Part shown: positions 16,408-24,594 of the stretch, in pieces
How the letters are laid out: every line of letters starts with the position of its first letter
How positions within the stretch are numbered: the first letter of the stretch is position 1
Source: Aquisalimonas sp.
Lineage (GTDB): Bacteria > Pseudomonadota > Gammaproteobacteria > Nitrococcales > Aquisalimonadaceae
DNA: 52,996 bases
Direction of reading: 5' to 3'
Assembly: GCF_007120195.1 (NCBI RefSeq)
Contig: NZ_SKOG01000142.1
Span: forward strand, 1-52,996
The notes under the pieces: generated by a model
The model's database searches: none
The model's input: only the letters and a program-made list of their open reading frames with translations
Told to the model about the DNA's origin: nothing
Made by a program: the position numbers and the translations under genes

Positions 16408-17871
16408 TCAATAGGGCGCGTCCACCGCGCCGGCTGCCACGAATACGCTCTTCAAGCGCGTGTAGTGCGTGAGGGCATGGCGGCTGTTCTCCCGGCCGAT
16501 GCCGGAGTCTTTCACGCCGCCGAAAGGCATCTCGATGGGGGTGAGATTGTAGTGGTTGATCCAGCAAATGCCGGCATCAAGTGCGGCCACGACGCGGTGG
16601 GCGCGGTTGATATCCCGGGTGAACACCCCGGCGGCCAACCCGTACTGGGTGGCATTGGCGCGCGCGATCACCTCGTCCTCGTTCCGGAATGACAGCACCG
16701 ACATCACGGGCCCGAAGATCTCTTCGCGCACGATGGCCATCTCGTCCCGGCAGCCGGCGAAGATGGTTGGGGCCACGAAGCAGCCCCCCTCGCAGCCGGG
16801 CACATTGATTCGCGCGCCGCCTGTGATCAGCCGTGCCCCCTCGGCGCGACCCTGCTCGATGAATGCAAGCACCCGTTCACCGTGGGCCGGGGAGATCATG
16901 GCGCCAATATCGGTAGCGGGATCCAGGGGGTTGCCCACCTGAAGCCTCGCGGTGCGTGCCTGCAGGCGCGCGAGAAAATCATCCATGATCGCTTCATGGA
17001 CAAACACCCGTGTCCCGTTCGTGCAGACTTCCCCCTGGGTGTAGAAGTTGCCCAGCAGCACTCCGGAGACGGCATCGTCCACCACGGCGTCGTCCCAGAC
17101 AATGAGCGGCGACTTGCCGCCCAGCTCCAGGGTCACGGCCTTGAGGGTGTCGGCAGCCTCTCGCATCACCGCCTTGCCGGTGGCCACGCTGCCGGTGAGG
17201 GAGACCTTCGACACGCCCGGGTGGCGTACCAGGGCATGGCCGGTTTCGGCGAAGCCGTGGATGACGTTGAATACGCCGTCGGGCAGGCCGGCCTGGCGAA
17301 ACAGCTCGGCCAGGCGGCGGGCAGAAAGGGGTGTGAGCGCCGCAGGCTTGAACACCATGGTGTTCCCCGCCGCCAGGGCGGGAGCGGCTTTCCAGCAGGC
17401 GATCTGTAGCGGGTAGTTCCAGGCGCCGATACCGGCGCACACGCCCAGCGGCTCGGGGCGGGTATAGAAGAAACCGCCGTCGACCTCCTGGTACTCGCCT
17501 TGCAGCGAGGCGGCCTGCCCGGCGAAGTACTCCAGGCAGTCGGCGCCGGAGTCCACGTCTGCCTCGGGCGTCTCCGCGATCGGCTTGCCGGCGTCCAGGG
17601 ATTCGAGCTCGGCGAGGGCCTGGCGGTGCTCCCGCAGGAGCTCGGCCGTGCGGTGCAGAATCCGCCCGCGTGCGGTGCCGCTCATGGTTGCCCATTGGTG
17701 CCGGGCGGCGTGCGCGGCGGCCACCGCCTGGTCCACGTCGGCCTCGCGGGCCAGCGCGACGTTGGCGAGTAGCGCTCCGGTCGCCGGGTTGCGGGTCTCG
17801 AACCGTTCGCCGGCCGCGGCGTCCGCGTTGTCGCCGTTGATCCACAGGAGGCAGTCTTGAAACGCAGGCAT
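16408..17871 (-). CDS. betB: Betaine aldehyde dehydrogenase
   Basis: 487 aa. The start at 17871 (MPAFQDCLLWINGD) has GGAGA upstream; the open frame extends to 18069 but without family similarity. Aldehyde dehydrogenase features are GIGAWNYPLQIACWKAAPAL, the Glu motif LELGGKSPL and catalytic C283 in GEVCTNGTR. It oxidises betaine aldehyde to glycine betaine with NAD(P). It pairs with betA downstream. No betI regulator or choline transporter is visible in the window. Confidence 0.9.
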   Translation of the reverse strand: MPAFQDCLLWINGDNADAAAGERFETRNPATGALLANVALAREADVDQAVAAAHAARHQWATMSGTARGRILHRTAELLREHRQALAELESLDAGKPIAETPEADVDSGADCLEYFAGQAASLQGEYQEVDGGFFYTRPEPLGVCAGIGAWNYPLQIACWKAAPALAAGNTMVFKPAALTPLSARRLAELFRQAGLPDGVFNVIHGFAETGHALVRHPGVSKVSLTGSVATGKAVMREAADTLKAVTLELGGKSPLIVWDDAVVDDAVSGVLLGNFYTQGEVCTNGTRVFVHEAIMDDFLARLQARTARLQVGNPLDPATDIGAMISPAHGERVLAFIEQGRAEGARLITGGARINVPGCEGGCFVAPTIFAGCRDEMAIVREEIFGPVMSVLSFRNEDEVIARANATQYGLAAGVFTRDINRAHRVVAALDAGICWINHYNLTPIEMPFGGVKDSGIGRENSRHALTHYTRLKSVFVAAGAVDAPY

Positions 17872-17921
17872 ACGTGGTCTCCGCATCGCGCAGCTCGAGC
17901 TGGGTCGCCGGGTGGTCGCGG

Positions 17922-17963
17922 GGCGGCCGCTGGGTCCGGGGCGTCCCAGACCCAGCGGCCGCC
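17922..17963. repeat. 15-base inverted repeat upstream of betB
   Basis: GGCGGCCGCTGGGTC (17922-17936) is the exact complement of GACCCAGCGGCCGCC (17949-17963), with a 12-base loop; both arms contain GCGGCCGC. It lies in the divergent region between betB (minus) and cobU (plus), about 50 bases upstream of the betB start. It may be an operator or a stable hairpin in the betB leader. No T tract. Confidence 0.6.
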
Positions 17964-18115
17964 GCAACCCGTCCGCCTTAATCTGACAGTTTACCGTCCG
18001 TGGGGCACGGCCGAATGTGCAATCCGATCTTACCGCGGAAGTCCGGCCTCGGGCCGGGCATAGTGTCATCTTGCGCCGGCACCGCGTGCGCCCGGGAGCC
18101 TGTTATCATGCCGCC

Positions 18116-18649
18116 ATGCGACACACCCTGGTCCTTGGCGGCGTTCGCTCCGGGAAGAGCGCCCTCGCAGAAACCCTGGTCACCGCCGGAGGCCGCCGCG
18201 TGTGCTACATCGCCACCGCGACGGCGGAGGACGCGGAAATGGCGGCACGCATTCGTGCCCATCGTGCCCGGCGCCCCTCCTCCTGGGGGCTGGTGGAGGA
18301 GCCGCTGGCACTCGGGGGTGTGCTGGACCAACAAGCCGGCGCGTCGCCGAACTTGCTGGTCGATTGCATGAGCCTGTGGCTCGGTAATCTGCTGGCGGCA
18401 GGTGAAGGCCCCCTCGCGCGCGAGCGCACCGCCTTTCTGGAAGCCCTGGTGCGCTATCCCGGGAACGTGGTGATCGTCAGTAACGAAGTTGGGCTCGGAA
18501 TCATCGGCATGGACCCGCTGACGCGGCGGTTCGCCGATGAGTTGGGCCGGCTCAACCAGGATCTCGCTGCGCACTGCGATACCGTGGTGATCTCCATCGC
18601 CGGCATCCCCCAGTGTCTCAAGGGGTCGCTGCCCATGCTCCGGGCCTGA
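18116..18649 (+). CDS. cobU: Adenosylcobinamide kinase / cobinamide-phosphate guanylyltransferase
   Basis: 177 aa, the normal length. The Walker A loop GGVRSGKS is at residues 8-15. CYIATATAEDAEMAARI, LLVDCMSLWLGNLL and VSNEVGLGIIGMDPLTRRFADELG are the family's signature blocks. It phosphorylates adenosylcobinamide and attaches GMP, giving AdoCbi-GDP for CobS. The upstream TGTTATCATG is a possible -10. No cobalamin riboswitch was found before it. The cobT-cobC-cobS unit lies on the opposite strand beyond it. Confidence 0.9.
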   Translation: MRHTLVLGGVRSGKSALAETLVTAGGRRVCYIATATAEDAEMAARIRAHRARRPSSWGLVEEPLALGGVLDQQAGASPNLLVDCMSLWLGNLLAAGEGPLARERTAFLEALVRYPGNVVIVSNEVGLGIIGMDPLTRRFADELGRLNQDLAAHCDTVVISIAGIPQCLKGSLPMLRA

Positions 18650-18685
18650 GACCTTACGCCCGACACGCACTTGGGTTACAGGACA

Positions 18686-19447
18686 CTAGCTCGGCGGCGA
18701 CGCCAGGACGATACAAGCAGTGAGCAACGTGGCGGTTTCCACCACTTCCAGCAGGGCGCCGGCGGTATCCCCTGTGAAACCGCCCAGCAGTCGCTGCATC
18801 AGATGAACCCCGAGGGCGAAGACGGCCCCGGCCGCCACGGCCATGGCGAGGCCCGCCCAACCACCAAGCAGCACCGCCACCAGCAGCGCGGCGGCGGCCA
18901 TGCCCGCCAGGAGGTCCGATCTAAGATGCCTTGCGCCCGCCGCGCCGAGCCCTCCGGCCCGCACGTAGCGCAGCGTAGGGAACAGCAAGGCGCAGGCGGT
19001 GCGTGCGAGCAGCGGTGCGAGCACCAGGCCGACCCAGCCTCCCGGGGTGTCCAGCAGCGCCGCCAGCGCGGCCACTTTGCCGAGCAGCACCATCACCACG
19101 GCGACCACGCCCGCCGGGCCGCAGGCCGGATCCTTCATGATGGTGAGCATGCGCCCGCGGCTCCCCTGCCCGCCCAGCCAGGCATCGGCCGTGTCCGCCA
19201 GGCCGTCCAGGTGCAGCGCGCCGGTGACACCGGCGAGCAGTGCGACCAGGATGACGGCCCCGGCCAGTGGCGGCGTACCGAGCCAAGCCAGCATGGCAGC
19301 GACCAGGGCGAGGGCGCCACCGATGCCCAGACCCACTAGCGGATAGAAGGCAATGGCCGTTCCCTGGTCCCGGTCGTCAATATCCGGCGGCAGGCGGATC
19401 GGCAGGCGGGTGAGGAAGGCCAATGCCAGCAGCACCCCGCGCCACAT
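18686..19447 (-). CDS. cobS: Adenosylcobinamide-GDP ribazoletransferase (cobalamin synthase)
   Basis: 253 aa. The start at 19447 shares a base with the stop of cobC (TGATG), so translation is coupled. Multiple membrane segments, with HLDGLADTADAWLGG near residues 79-93 and the family block GFTGDTAGALLEVVET near the C-terminus. It joins AdoCbi-GDP and alpha-ribazole (phosphate) in the inner membrane, the last assembly step. It is the last gene of the minus-strand cobT-cobC-cobS unit. Confidence 0.9.
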   Translation of the reverse strand: MWRGVLLALAFLTRLPIRLPPDIDDRDQGTAIAFYPLVGLGIGGALALVAAMLAWLGTPPLAGAVILVALLAGVTGALHLDGLADTADAWLGGQGSRGRMLTIMKDPACGPAGVVAVVMVLLGKVAALAALLDTPGGWVGLVLAPLLARTACALLFPTLRYVRAGGLGAAGARHLRSDLLAGMAAAALLVAVLLGGWAGLAMAVAAGAVFALGVHLMQRLLGGFTGDTAGALLEVVETATLLTACIVLASPPS

Positions 19448-20070
19448 CACGCTGCTCCGCCGTGGGCCACGAGGCAGGTGAGCAGCCCATGCTCGGTGCG
19501 GTCCATGCGCACACGGCTGCGGCAGGCATAAGGCACGTGCAGCCCGGCCATGATCCGTGTCGGCGGGACCTCCAAGACTTCGGCGACAATCATGCGAATC
19601 ACTCCTCCGTGGGCAACGAGCAGGACATGCTGGCCCCATAGACGCTCCGTCCAGCGTGCCCAGGCGCCGGCCACGCGGGCGTGGAAGGCGCCGAGTTCCT
19701 CGCCCCCGGGCGGCGGGTTGGCGTCGCCATCAGACCAGAACGCGGCCAGCCGGTCGCCGTCCCGGGCCAGGATTTCCTCGGCCTTCAGGCCCTCCCAACG
19801 GCCGAAGGAGATCTCCTTGAAGGCCGGCTCCACGTGCAACGGGATGCCGCGTTCGTCGGCTATCGCCTGGGCGAACGCGCGGCAGCGCAGTAGTGGCGAG
19901 GTTATCACGGCGTCCCAGCGGTCCCGTGCCCCGACGGCTGCGCGCATCTGTTCCCAGCCCACATGGCTCAGCGGGTCATCCTGGTGGCCGCGATAACGCT
20001 GGCCGCCCTCGGGCTGACCGTGGCGCAGCAGATCGACCCATGTGGAACGCGGGATGTCAGCTACCATCAC
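19447..20070 (-). CDS. cobC: Alpha-ribazole phosphatase (histidine phosphatase family)
   Basis: About 207 aa, starting at GTG 20070 or the adjacent ATG 20067. The phosphatase motif LLRHGQPEGG (about residues 14-23) supplies the catalytic His. EISFGRWEGLKAEEI and VAHGGVIRM complete the active site. It removes phosphate from alpha-ribazole phosphate or cobalamin phosphate. The start overlaps the end of cobT by about ten bases. Phosphoglycerate mutase-like relatives of other function are the alternative, but the location supports cobalamin. Confidence 0.85.
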   Translation of the reverse strand: MMVADIPRSTWVDLLRHGQPEGGQRYRGHQDDPLSHVGWEQMRAAVGARDRWDAVITSPLLRCRAFAQAIADERGIPLHVEPAFKEISFGRWEGLKAEEILARDGDRLAAFWSDGDANPPPGGEELGAFHARVAGAWARWTERLWGQHVLLVAHGGVIRMIVAEVLEVPPTRIMAGLHVPYACRSRVRMDRTEHGLLTCLVAHGGAA

Positions 20071-21109
20071 TCACGCCTGCGGATTCGAAAGTGGCCATTT
20101 CGCGATGCAAACGGCAGGCCGCCTGCATCAGGGGTACAGCGACGCCGGCCCCACTGCCCTCGCCCAGCCGCATGCCCAGATTCAGCAGTGGCTGTGCGTT
20201 CAGGGCCTCCAGTACTGCGCCATGGCCGGTTTCCCGGGAGCGATGCGCGAAATGCAGCCAGTGGGCTGACGCGGGCGCATGGCGTACGGCGATGAGGGCG
20301 GCAATAGAGACGATAAAGCCGTCCACAAGGAACGGCACACGCCGGCGCGCTGCTCCCAAAACGGCACCTGTCAGCGCTGCAATCTCCAGGCCGCCCAGCG
20401 AGGCGAGCACCCCCAGCGGCGCCCGTGCGTCGCCGTGCCGGGCCAGCCCCCGGGCCACAGCGGCACGCTTGCGCGCCAAGGCCGTATCATCCACACCCGT
20501 GCCACGGCCCACGAGGGCTTCCGGCGGCAGGCCGAGCAGCGCACCCGCAACCGCGGCCGCACTGGTGGTATTGCCGATGCCCATTTCGCCACCAATGAAC
20601 AGCTGCGCCTGGGCGTCCGCCGCCCGCTGCGCTGCGGCATCCCCCACGGCGAGTGCTTCATCGCGTTCAGCCGCCGTCATGGCCGGCTGACGCGCCAGGT
20701 TGCGCGTGCCGCGCGCCACGGTCGCCGCGCGGACGCCCGGCAGTTGCGGCAGGGGCGTTACTGTGCCCGTGTTGATCACCTCCAGCGTGGCATGGAGATG
20801 ACGTGCGAGCACGCTGATGGCCGCCCCGCCGGCGGCGATGTTGCGCACCATCTGGGCGGTGACGGCCTGCGTGAATGCCGACACGCCCTCATCGCAGACG
20901 CCATGATCGCCAGCGAAGACCACGATCCGCACGCGCTCCACCGCCGGGAACACGGTGCCTTGCTGGCCCGCCAGGGTGCTCGCGAGGTGCTCGAGCCGGC
21001 CCAGCGACCCGGGCGGCTTGGTCAGACGCGCCTGATGGGCCTCGGCCCGTTGCGAGCAGGCGGCGTTCGGTGTGGGGATGGGCTGCTCCCACGGGTGTGT
21101 CATGGTCAT
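20057..21109 (-). CDS. cobT: Nicotinate-nucleotide--dimethylbenzimidazole phosphoribosyltransferase
   Basis: 350 aa from ATG 21109 (a second ATG at 21103 is equally possible; neither has a strong ribosome site). Family blocks are KPPGSLGRLEHLA (about residues 31-43), VFAGDHGVCDEGVSAF, FIGGEMGIGNTTSAAA and the C-terminal MRLGEGSGAGVA with the catalytic Glu. It makes alpha-ribazole phosphate from the lower ligand base. It is the first gene of the unit, with a 142-base divergent gap to cbiB that shows no riboswitch. Confidence 0.9.
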   Translation of the reverse strand: MTMTHPWEQPIPTPNAACSQRAEAHQARLTKPPGSLGRLEHLASTLAGQQGTVFPAVERVRIVVFAGDHGVCDEGVSAFTQAVTAQMVRNIAAGGAAISVLARHLHATLEVINTGTVTPLPQLPGVRAATVARGTRNLARQPAMTAAERDEALAVGDAAAQRAADAQAQLFIGGEMGIGNTTSAAAVAGALLGLPPEALVGRGTGVDDTALARKRAAVARGLARHGDARAPLGVLASLGGLEIAALTGAVLGAARRRVPFLVDGFIVSIAALIAVRHAPASAHWLHFAHRSRETGHGAVLEALNAQPLLNLGMRLGEGSGAGVAVPLMQAACRLHREMATFESAGVSDGS

Positions 21110-21251
21110 GCCCGCGCATCCGTGTTGGCGCGTCAGCGCAGTGGAGGGCCGGCCCACCCCTGACGGGTGGCAAGCCGGCGCGTACACTACCGCCCCCGGG
21201 GCGGGCGGGTTTCCAGTGCCGTACGCCCGTAGTCCGATCCAGGGAGCCCCG

Positions 21252-22181
21252 ATGCTGACGGTCTTTGTCTGTATTGCCGCATTGCTGCTGGATGCGTTCT
21301 TGGGCGAGCCGCGGCGGCTGCACCCGCTCGCGCTGTTCGGCACCCTGGCAAGCCGCGTGGAGCAGCGGCTGAATACGGAGGGTGCCGACGTTAGCACAGG
21401 GCTGCTCGCGGCGGCCATCGTCATCGTCCCGCCGGTGCTGCTCGCCGCGGTGCTGACCCTGGCATTGCCGCCGGCCGCGCTGGTGGTGACGGAGATCGTG
21501 GTGCTGTGCCTGGCGTTGGGCCAGCGCAGCCTCGCCGAACACGCCGGCGCGGTCGCCCGACCCCTTGCCGCCGGTGACCTGACAAGCGCCCGTCGGGCCG
21601 TTGCTGCCATGGTGAGCCGCGATGCCGAACGACTCGATGCACAGGGGGTTGCCGGCGCCGCAAGCGAGTCGGTGCTGGAGAATGGGGCGGACGCCGTGTT
21701 TGCCAGCCTCTTTTGGTATGCGCTCGCCGGCCTGCCGGGGCTTGTCCTGCACCGCCTGGTGAACACCCTGGATGCCATGTGGGGCTACCGCACGCCCCGC
21801 TTCTCTCGCTTTGGGCGTTGTGTCGCCCGCCTGGACGATGGCCTCAACTGGGTACCCGCCCGGCTGACTGCCCTGGCGTATGCCATGGTCGGCCGAACTC
21901 CGACGGCGTTGTGGTGCTGGTATGTCCAGGCCAGGGAGTGGGAAAGCCCCAACGCTGGCCCCGTCATCGCTGCCGGCGCCGGCGCTCTGGAGGTCACCCT
22001 GGGTGGGCCGGCACCGTATCATGGCGGTTGGCGTGACCGGCCATGGCTGGGTGAGGGCGACGCGCCGGATGCGGCAACCCCCATGGCAGCGGTCGCCCTG
22101 GTGCGCCGCGCGGTTATGCTGTGGGTCGTGGCCATCCTGCTGGGAGGTCTCGCATGGTCCCTGATCACGGCGGGCGGTTAA
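21252..22181 (+). CDS. cbiB: Adenosylcobinamide-phosphate synthase (CbiB)
   Basis: 309 aa. The start at 21252 has GGGAGCCCCG before it and gives MLTVFVCIAALLLDAFLGEP, the usual hydrophobic N-terminus. ESVLENGADAVFASLFWYALAGLPG and NTLDAMWGYRTPRFSRFGRC are strong family blocks. A membrane protein that attaches aminopropanol (phosphate) to adenosylcobyric acid. The 3' end overlaps cobD by 28 bases, so the enzyme that makes aminopropanol phosphate and the one that uses it are coupled. Confidence 0.9.
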   Translation: MLTVFVCIAALLLDAFLGEPRRLHPLALFGTLASRVEQRLNTEGADVSTGLLAAAIVIVPPVLLAAVLTLALPPAALVVTEIVVLCLALGQRSLAEHAGAVARPLAAGDLTSARRAVAAMVSRDAERLDAQGVAGAASESVLENGADAVFASLFWYALAGLPGLVLHRLVNTLDAMWGYRTPRFSRFGRCVARLDDGLNWVPARLTALAYAMVGRTPTALWCWYVQAREWESPNAGPVIAAGAGALEVTLGGPAPYHGGWRDRPWLGEGDAPDAATPMAAVALVRRAVMLWVVAILLGGLAWSLITAGG

Positions 22182-23149
22182 ACCGGGCGGCCGCGGCGTA
22201 CGGTATCGCGCTGGAGCACTGGCTGGATCTGTCCACGGGCATTAATCCCTGGCCATGGCCTGTACCGGCATTGCCGGCGTTCGTTTGGCAGCGGCTGCCG
22301 GAGGCCGATGACGGCCTGGCGGGCGTGGCCCGGGCCTGGGCCGGCGCGCCCGCTGACGCTGGATGCCTGCCCGTGGCCGGCTCCCAGGCGGCGATCCAGG
22401 CCTTGCCGCGTCTGCGTGCCCCCTGCCGGGTGGGCGTGCCGGAGCCCGGGTATGGGGAGCACGCCTGGTGGTGGCGTCAGGCGGGGCACAGTGTCGTTGC
22501 CATCCCCCATGGCGCCGTGGACAGGATGCTGGAGACCCTGGATGTGCTGGTCTGGATTCATCCGAACAATCCCACCGGCCTCGCTGTTTCCGCGCAACGC
22601 CTGCTGCAGTGGCATCGGAGGCTCGCGGCCCACCGCGGCTGGCTGGTGGCGGACGAGGCGTTCGTTGACCCCACGCCCGAACTAAGCCTGACCGGAGCCG
22701 CCGGTAGGGACGGGTTGATCGTGCTCCGTTCCCTCGGCAAATTTTTCGGCCTGGCCGGCTTGCGGGGTGGACTGGTGTTCGGACCCAATGCCCTGTGCCG
22801 GGACCTGAAGGCCCTGCTTGGACCCTGGGCCGTGAGTCATCCGGCGCGTTGGCTCATGGCCCAGGCCCTCGCGGACCGCGACTGGCAAGCGGGAACACGA
22901 CAATGGCTGCCCACCGCCGCCGATGCCCTGGACGTAGTGCTCGCCCGCCACGGCCTGAAGCCCGCCGGCGGCACGGCGCTGTTCCGCTATTGCCCGCATG
23001 GGGACGCTGCCGCTGTGCATGAGGCCATGGCCCGGCAGGGCATTCTCACCCGACTGTTTACCAATCCCCCGGCGCTGCGTTTTGGTCTGCCGGCGGATGA
23101 TGTCGGGTTGAGTACCCTCGATCAGGCACTCCGGGGCGGCCACGGCTGA
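22154..23149 (+). CDS. cobD: L-threonine-O-3-phosphate decarboxylase
   Basis: 331 aa. The start at 22154 follows GGGAGGT. Class I/II aminotransferase fold: the N-terminal block HWLDLSTGINPWPWP, HPNNPTG, VADEAFVDPTPELS, and the PLP lysine K196 in SLGKFFGLAGLR. It makes (R)-1-amino-2-propanol phosphate for CbiB. Called cobC in Pseudomonas-style naming. Histidinol-phosphate aminotransferase is the paralogous alternative, but the overlap with cbiB settles the role. Confidence 0.88.
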   Translation: MVPDHGGRLNRAAAAYGIALEHWLDLSTGINPWPWPVPALPAFVWQRLPEADDGLAGVARAWAGAPADAGCLPVAGSQAAIQALPRLRAPCRVGVPEPGYGEHAWWWRQAGHSVVAIPHGAVDRMLETLDVLVWIHPNNPTGLAVSAQRLLQWHRRLAAHRGWLVADEAFVDPTPELSLTGAAGRDGLIVLRSLGKFFGLAGLRGGLVFGPNALCRDLKALLGPWAVSHPARWLMAQALADRDWQAGTRQWLPTAADALDVVLARHGLKPAGGTALFRYCPHGDAAAVHEAMARQGILTRLFTNPPALRFGLPADDVGLSTLDQALRGGHG

Positions 23150-23241
23150 CGCCGCGACGCTCGCGGAGTACGCTGCAAGCGCCGCGCGCCGCGGGCGTGG
23201 CGGCGGCAAGATGCCTCAAGTTGCGCCCGTGGTCGCAAGCC

Positions 23242-23850
23242 TTACGCGTCTCCTGCCGTCTCCTTTGGAAGTTGCGGCAGCTCGGGGGCGTGGCGCAGGA
23301 GGGCGACACCTTCTGTCATCATTTCCCCGATCACGGTGCAGTAGGACGGACCGTGGAGCTCCACCCGCCTGGTCGGGTCCTCGTCCGAGGGGGACGTCGT
23401 CATGCCAAATTTACTGGCGATGCGGTGCATGCGGCTGTTGTCTGGCTCGGTGACGAGATAGATGTGCGCGACCGACCGATTGCGTGCGTGCATGACCAGG
23501 CTGCGGAACAAAGCGGTGCCCAGACCCTGGCCCTGCCATCCGGCCTCGACGCTGAAGGCCAGCTCGGCGCGGCAGCGGCGCGGGCACGCCCGCTCGAGCA
23601 GCGCAAACTCCCCCACGGCCCGAAGTTCGCCATCCACGAATGCGCCGAACACAATCACGACGAATGGGTCGGCAGCCTCACAGTAGCTTCGGATGAAGGC
23701 ATCAGTGACCTCACCGGCGAAGCGGTGACGCCGGTCCTCTGGACTCAGGCGCAGCAAGTGCGCACACCACTGTTTGCGCTCGCTCCACCAGAGCTGCCGG
23801 ATGACCGGTTCATTGGCCCAGGGATCCTTTGTATCGAATGCATCTACCAT
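23242..23850 (-). CDS. GNAT-family N-acetyltransferase
   Basis: 202 aa. The start at 23850 has an AGGAGAC site upstream. The acetyl-CoA loop WQGQGLGTALF lies at residues 105-115, preceded by AELAFSVEAG. LLRLSPEDRRHRFAGEVTD near residue 32 is the N-terminal signature seen in the GNAT domains of protein-lysine acetyltransferase-like proteins and stand-alone relatives. Substrate unknown. A sigma-factor relic lies directly upstream on the same strand. Confidence 0.75.
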   Translation of the reverse strand: MVDAFDTKDPWANEPVIRQLWWSERKQWCAHLLRLSPEDRRHRFAGEVTDAFIRSYCEAADPFVVIVFGAFVDGELRAVGEFALLERACPRRCRAELAFSVEAGWQGQGLGTALFRSLVMHARNRSVAHIYLVTEPDNSRMHRIASKFGMTTSPSDEDPTRRVELHGPSYCTVIGEMMTEGVALLRHAPELPQLPKETAGDA

Positions 23851-23899
23851 GGAACTGGTCTCCTATAGACAGATCTGTTCATTGGTGCGCTGCAATATA

Positions 23900-24071
23900 C
23901 CCTGAATCGCCTCCTAAAGACAAGGATACTGAAGGGCCAGGACCGAGTCCCCTTGTTCGAATCCCATCGGGACGCGCGGCTCAGCGCCCTGTCCAGCCAC
24001 TCCTGAACGAGATCATCGGCCTCGTCGGGGTTGGCAAGAAGGCTTCTCGCAAGACGGTGCAAATGCGGAAT
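23900..24071 (-). pseudogene. ECF sigma factor region 2 fragment
   Basis: The minus-strand frame reads IPHLHRLARSLLANPDEADD then LVQEWLDRALSRASRWDSNK and RSWPFSILVFRRRF. This follows the N-terminus of ECF sigma factors (IPxLRRYARxL...ADDLVQExLxRAL...LRAWLFTI). There is a stop a few residues upstream, no ATG, and no region 4. It is therefore a truncated or decayed sigma gene; the downstream part seems deleted up to the GNAT gene. Confidence 0.6.
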
Positions 24072-24594
24072 CTATTGCGGTAACCGTAAACACGTGCCAT
24101 CCATCGAATGCACGTAATCCTGCTCGCCTAGGTACGCACCGTCTGTGCGACAGCCGCCATATCAGGGCGCATCTTCACGCCACACACATGGCTGCCATTT
24201 GACTCCCAGATCCCCTCTTGCTAGCTTTCTACGCCTTGCAGCAGGTGTCCCGGCCGTTGTCATACGGTGGATCGGGATGAAACGGGAAGTCGGTACCGGC
24301 CCGCCCCACGGCACGTGGCCATAATCCGACGCTGCCCCCGCAACGGTGTTTGAGTCAACGGCGCCCAATCAGCCACTGTGCCAGCGGTACGGGAAGGCGG
24401 TCGCCGAGAAATGCACGCCATTTCGCTCATCAGCCCGTAGACCGGCCTGCTGTGATGCCGCGCGTTGCGGAGGGCAACGCTCAGGCCGGCCGGACCACTT
24501 CCCTGACCCTGCCAGCCTGTCCGTCTCCTGCGCGCGCCACCACTCGATAACCACAACACAAGCCGTGCGGGTGGCACGGTCAAAGGGGACAACC
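24072..24594. other. Leader region of the btuB operon
   Basis: About 520 bases between the sigma relic and btuB. The first ~165 bases hold no recognised feature. A cobalamin riboswitch occupies 24239-24452, followed by about 140 bases to the btuB start where the expression platform must lie. Confidence 0.6.
24239..24452 (+). ncRNA. Cobalamin (B12) riboswitch
   Basis: Family landmarks occur in order: GGGAAGTCGGT (24284-24294), GACGCTGCCCCCGCAACGGT (around 24328-24347), CAGCCACTG (24370-24378), CGGGAAGGCGG (24390-24400) and the B12 box AGCCCGTAGACCGGCC (24432-24447). The closing stem P1 pairs CAGCAGG (24239-24245) with CCTGCTG (24446-24452). In the family, adenosylcobalamin binding lowers expression. 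The downstream gene is btuB, followed by nine coupled genes. Confidence 0.92.

Noticed and set aside
10162-18689. AGGACACTAG at 10162 and 18680, and as its complement at 52854, as possible insertion-element ends
   Set aside because: Shared 10-12-mers are expected by chance in 53 kb on two strands, and no transposase or matching second end is present.
21110-21251. Possible second B12 riboswitch between cobT and cbiB
   Set aside because: No B12 box or the GCCACTG landmark on either strand; the same holds for the region before cobU (17964-18115).
23954-23968. T-loop-like GTTCGAATCCC suggesting a tRNA
   Set aside because: No acceptor, D or anticodon stems can be formed around it, and it lies inside the sigma-factor relic frame.
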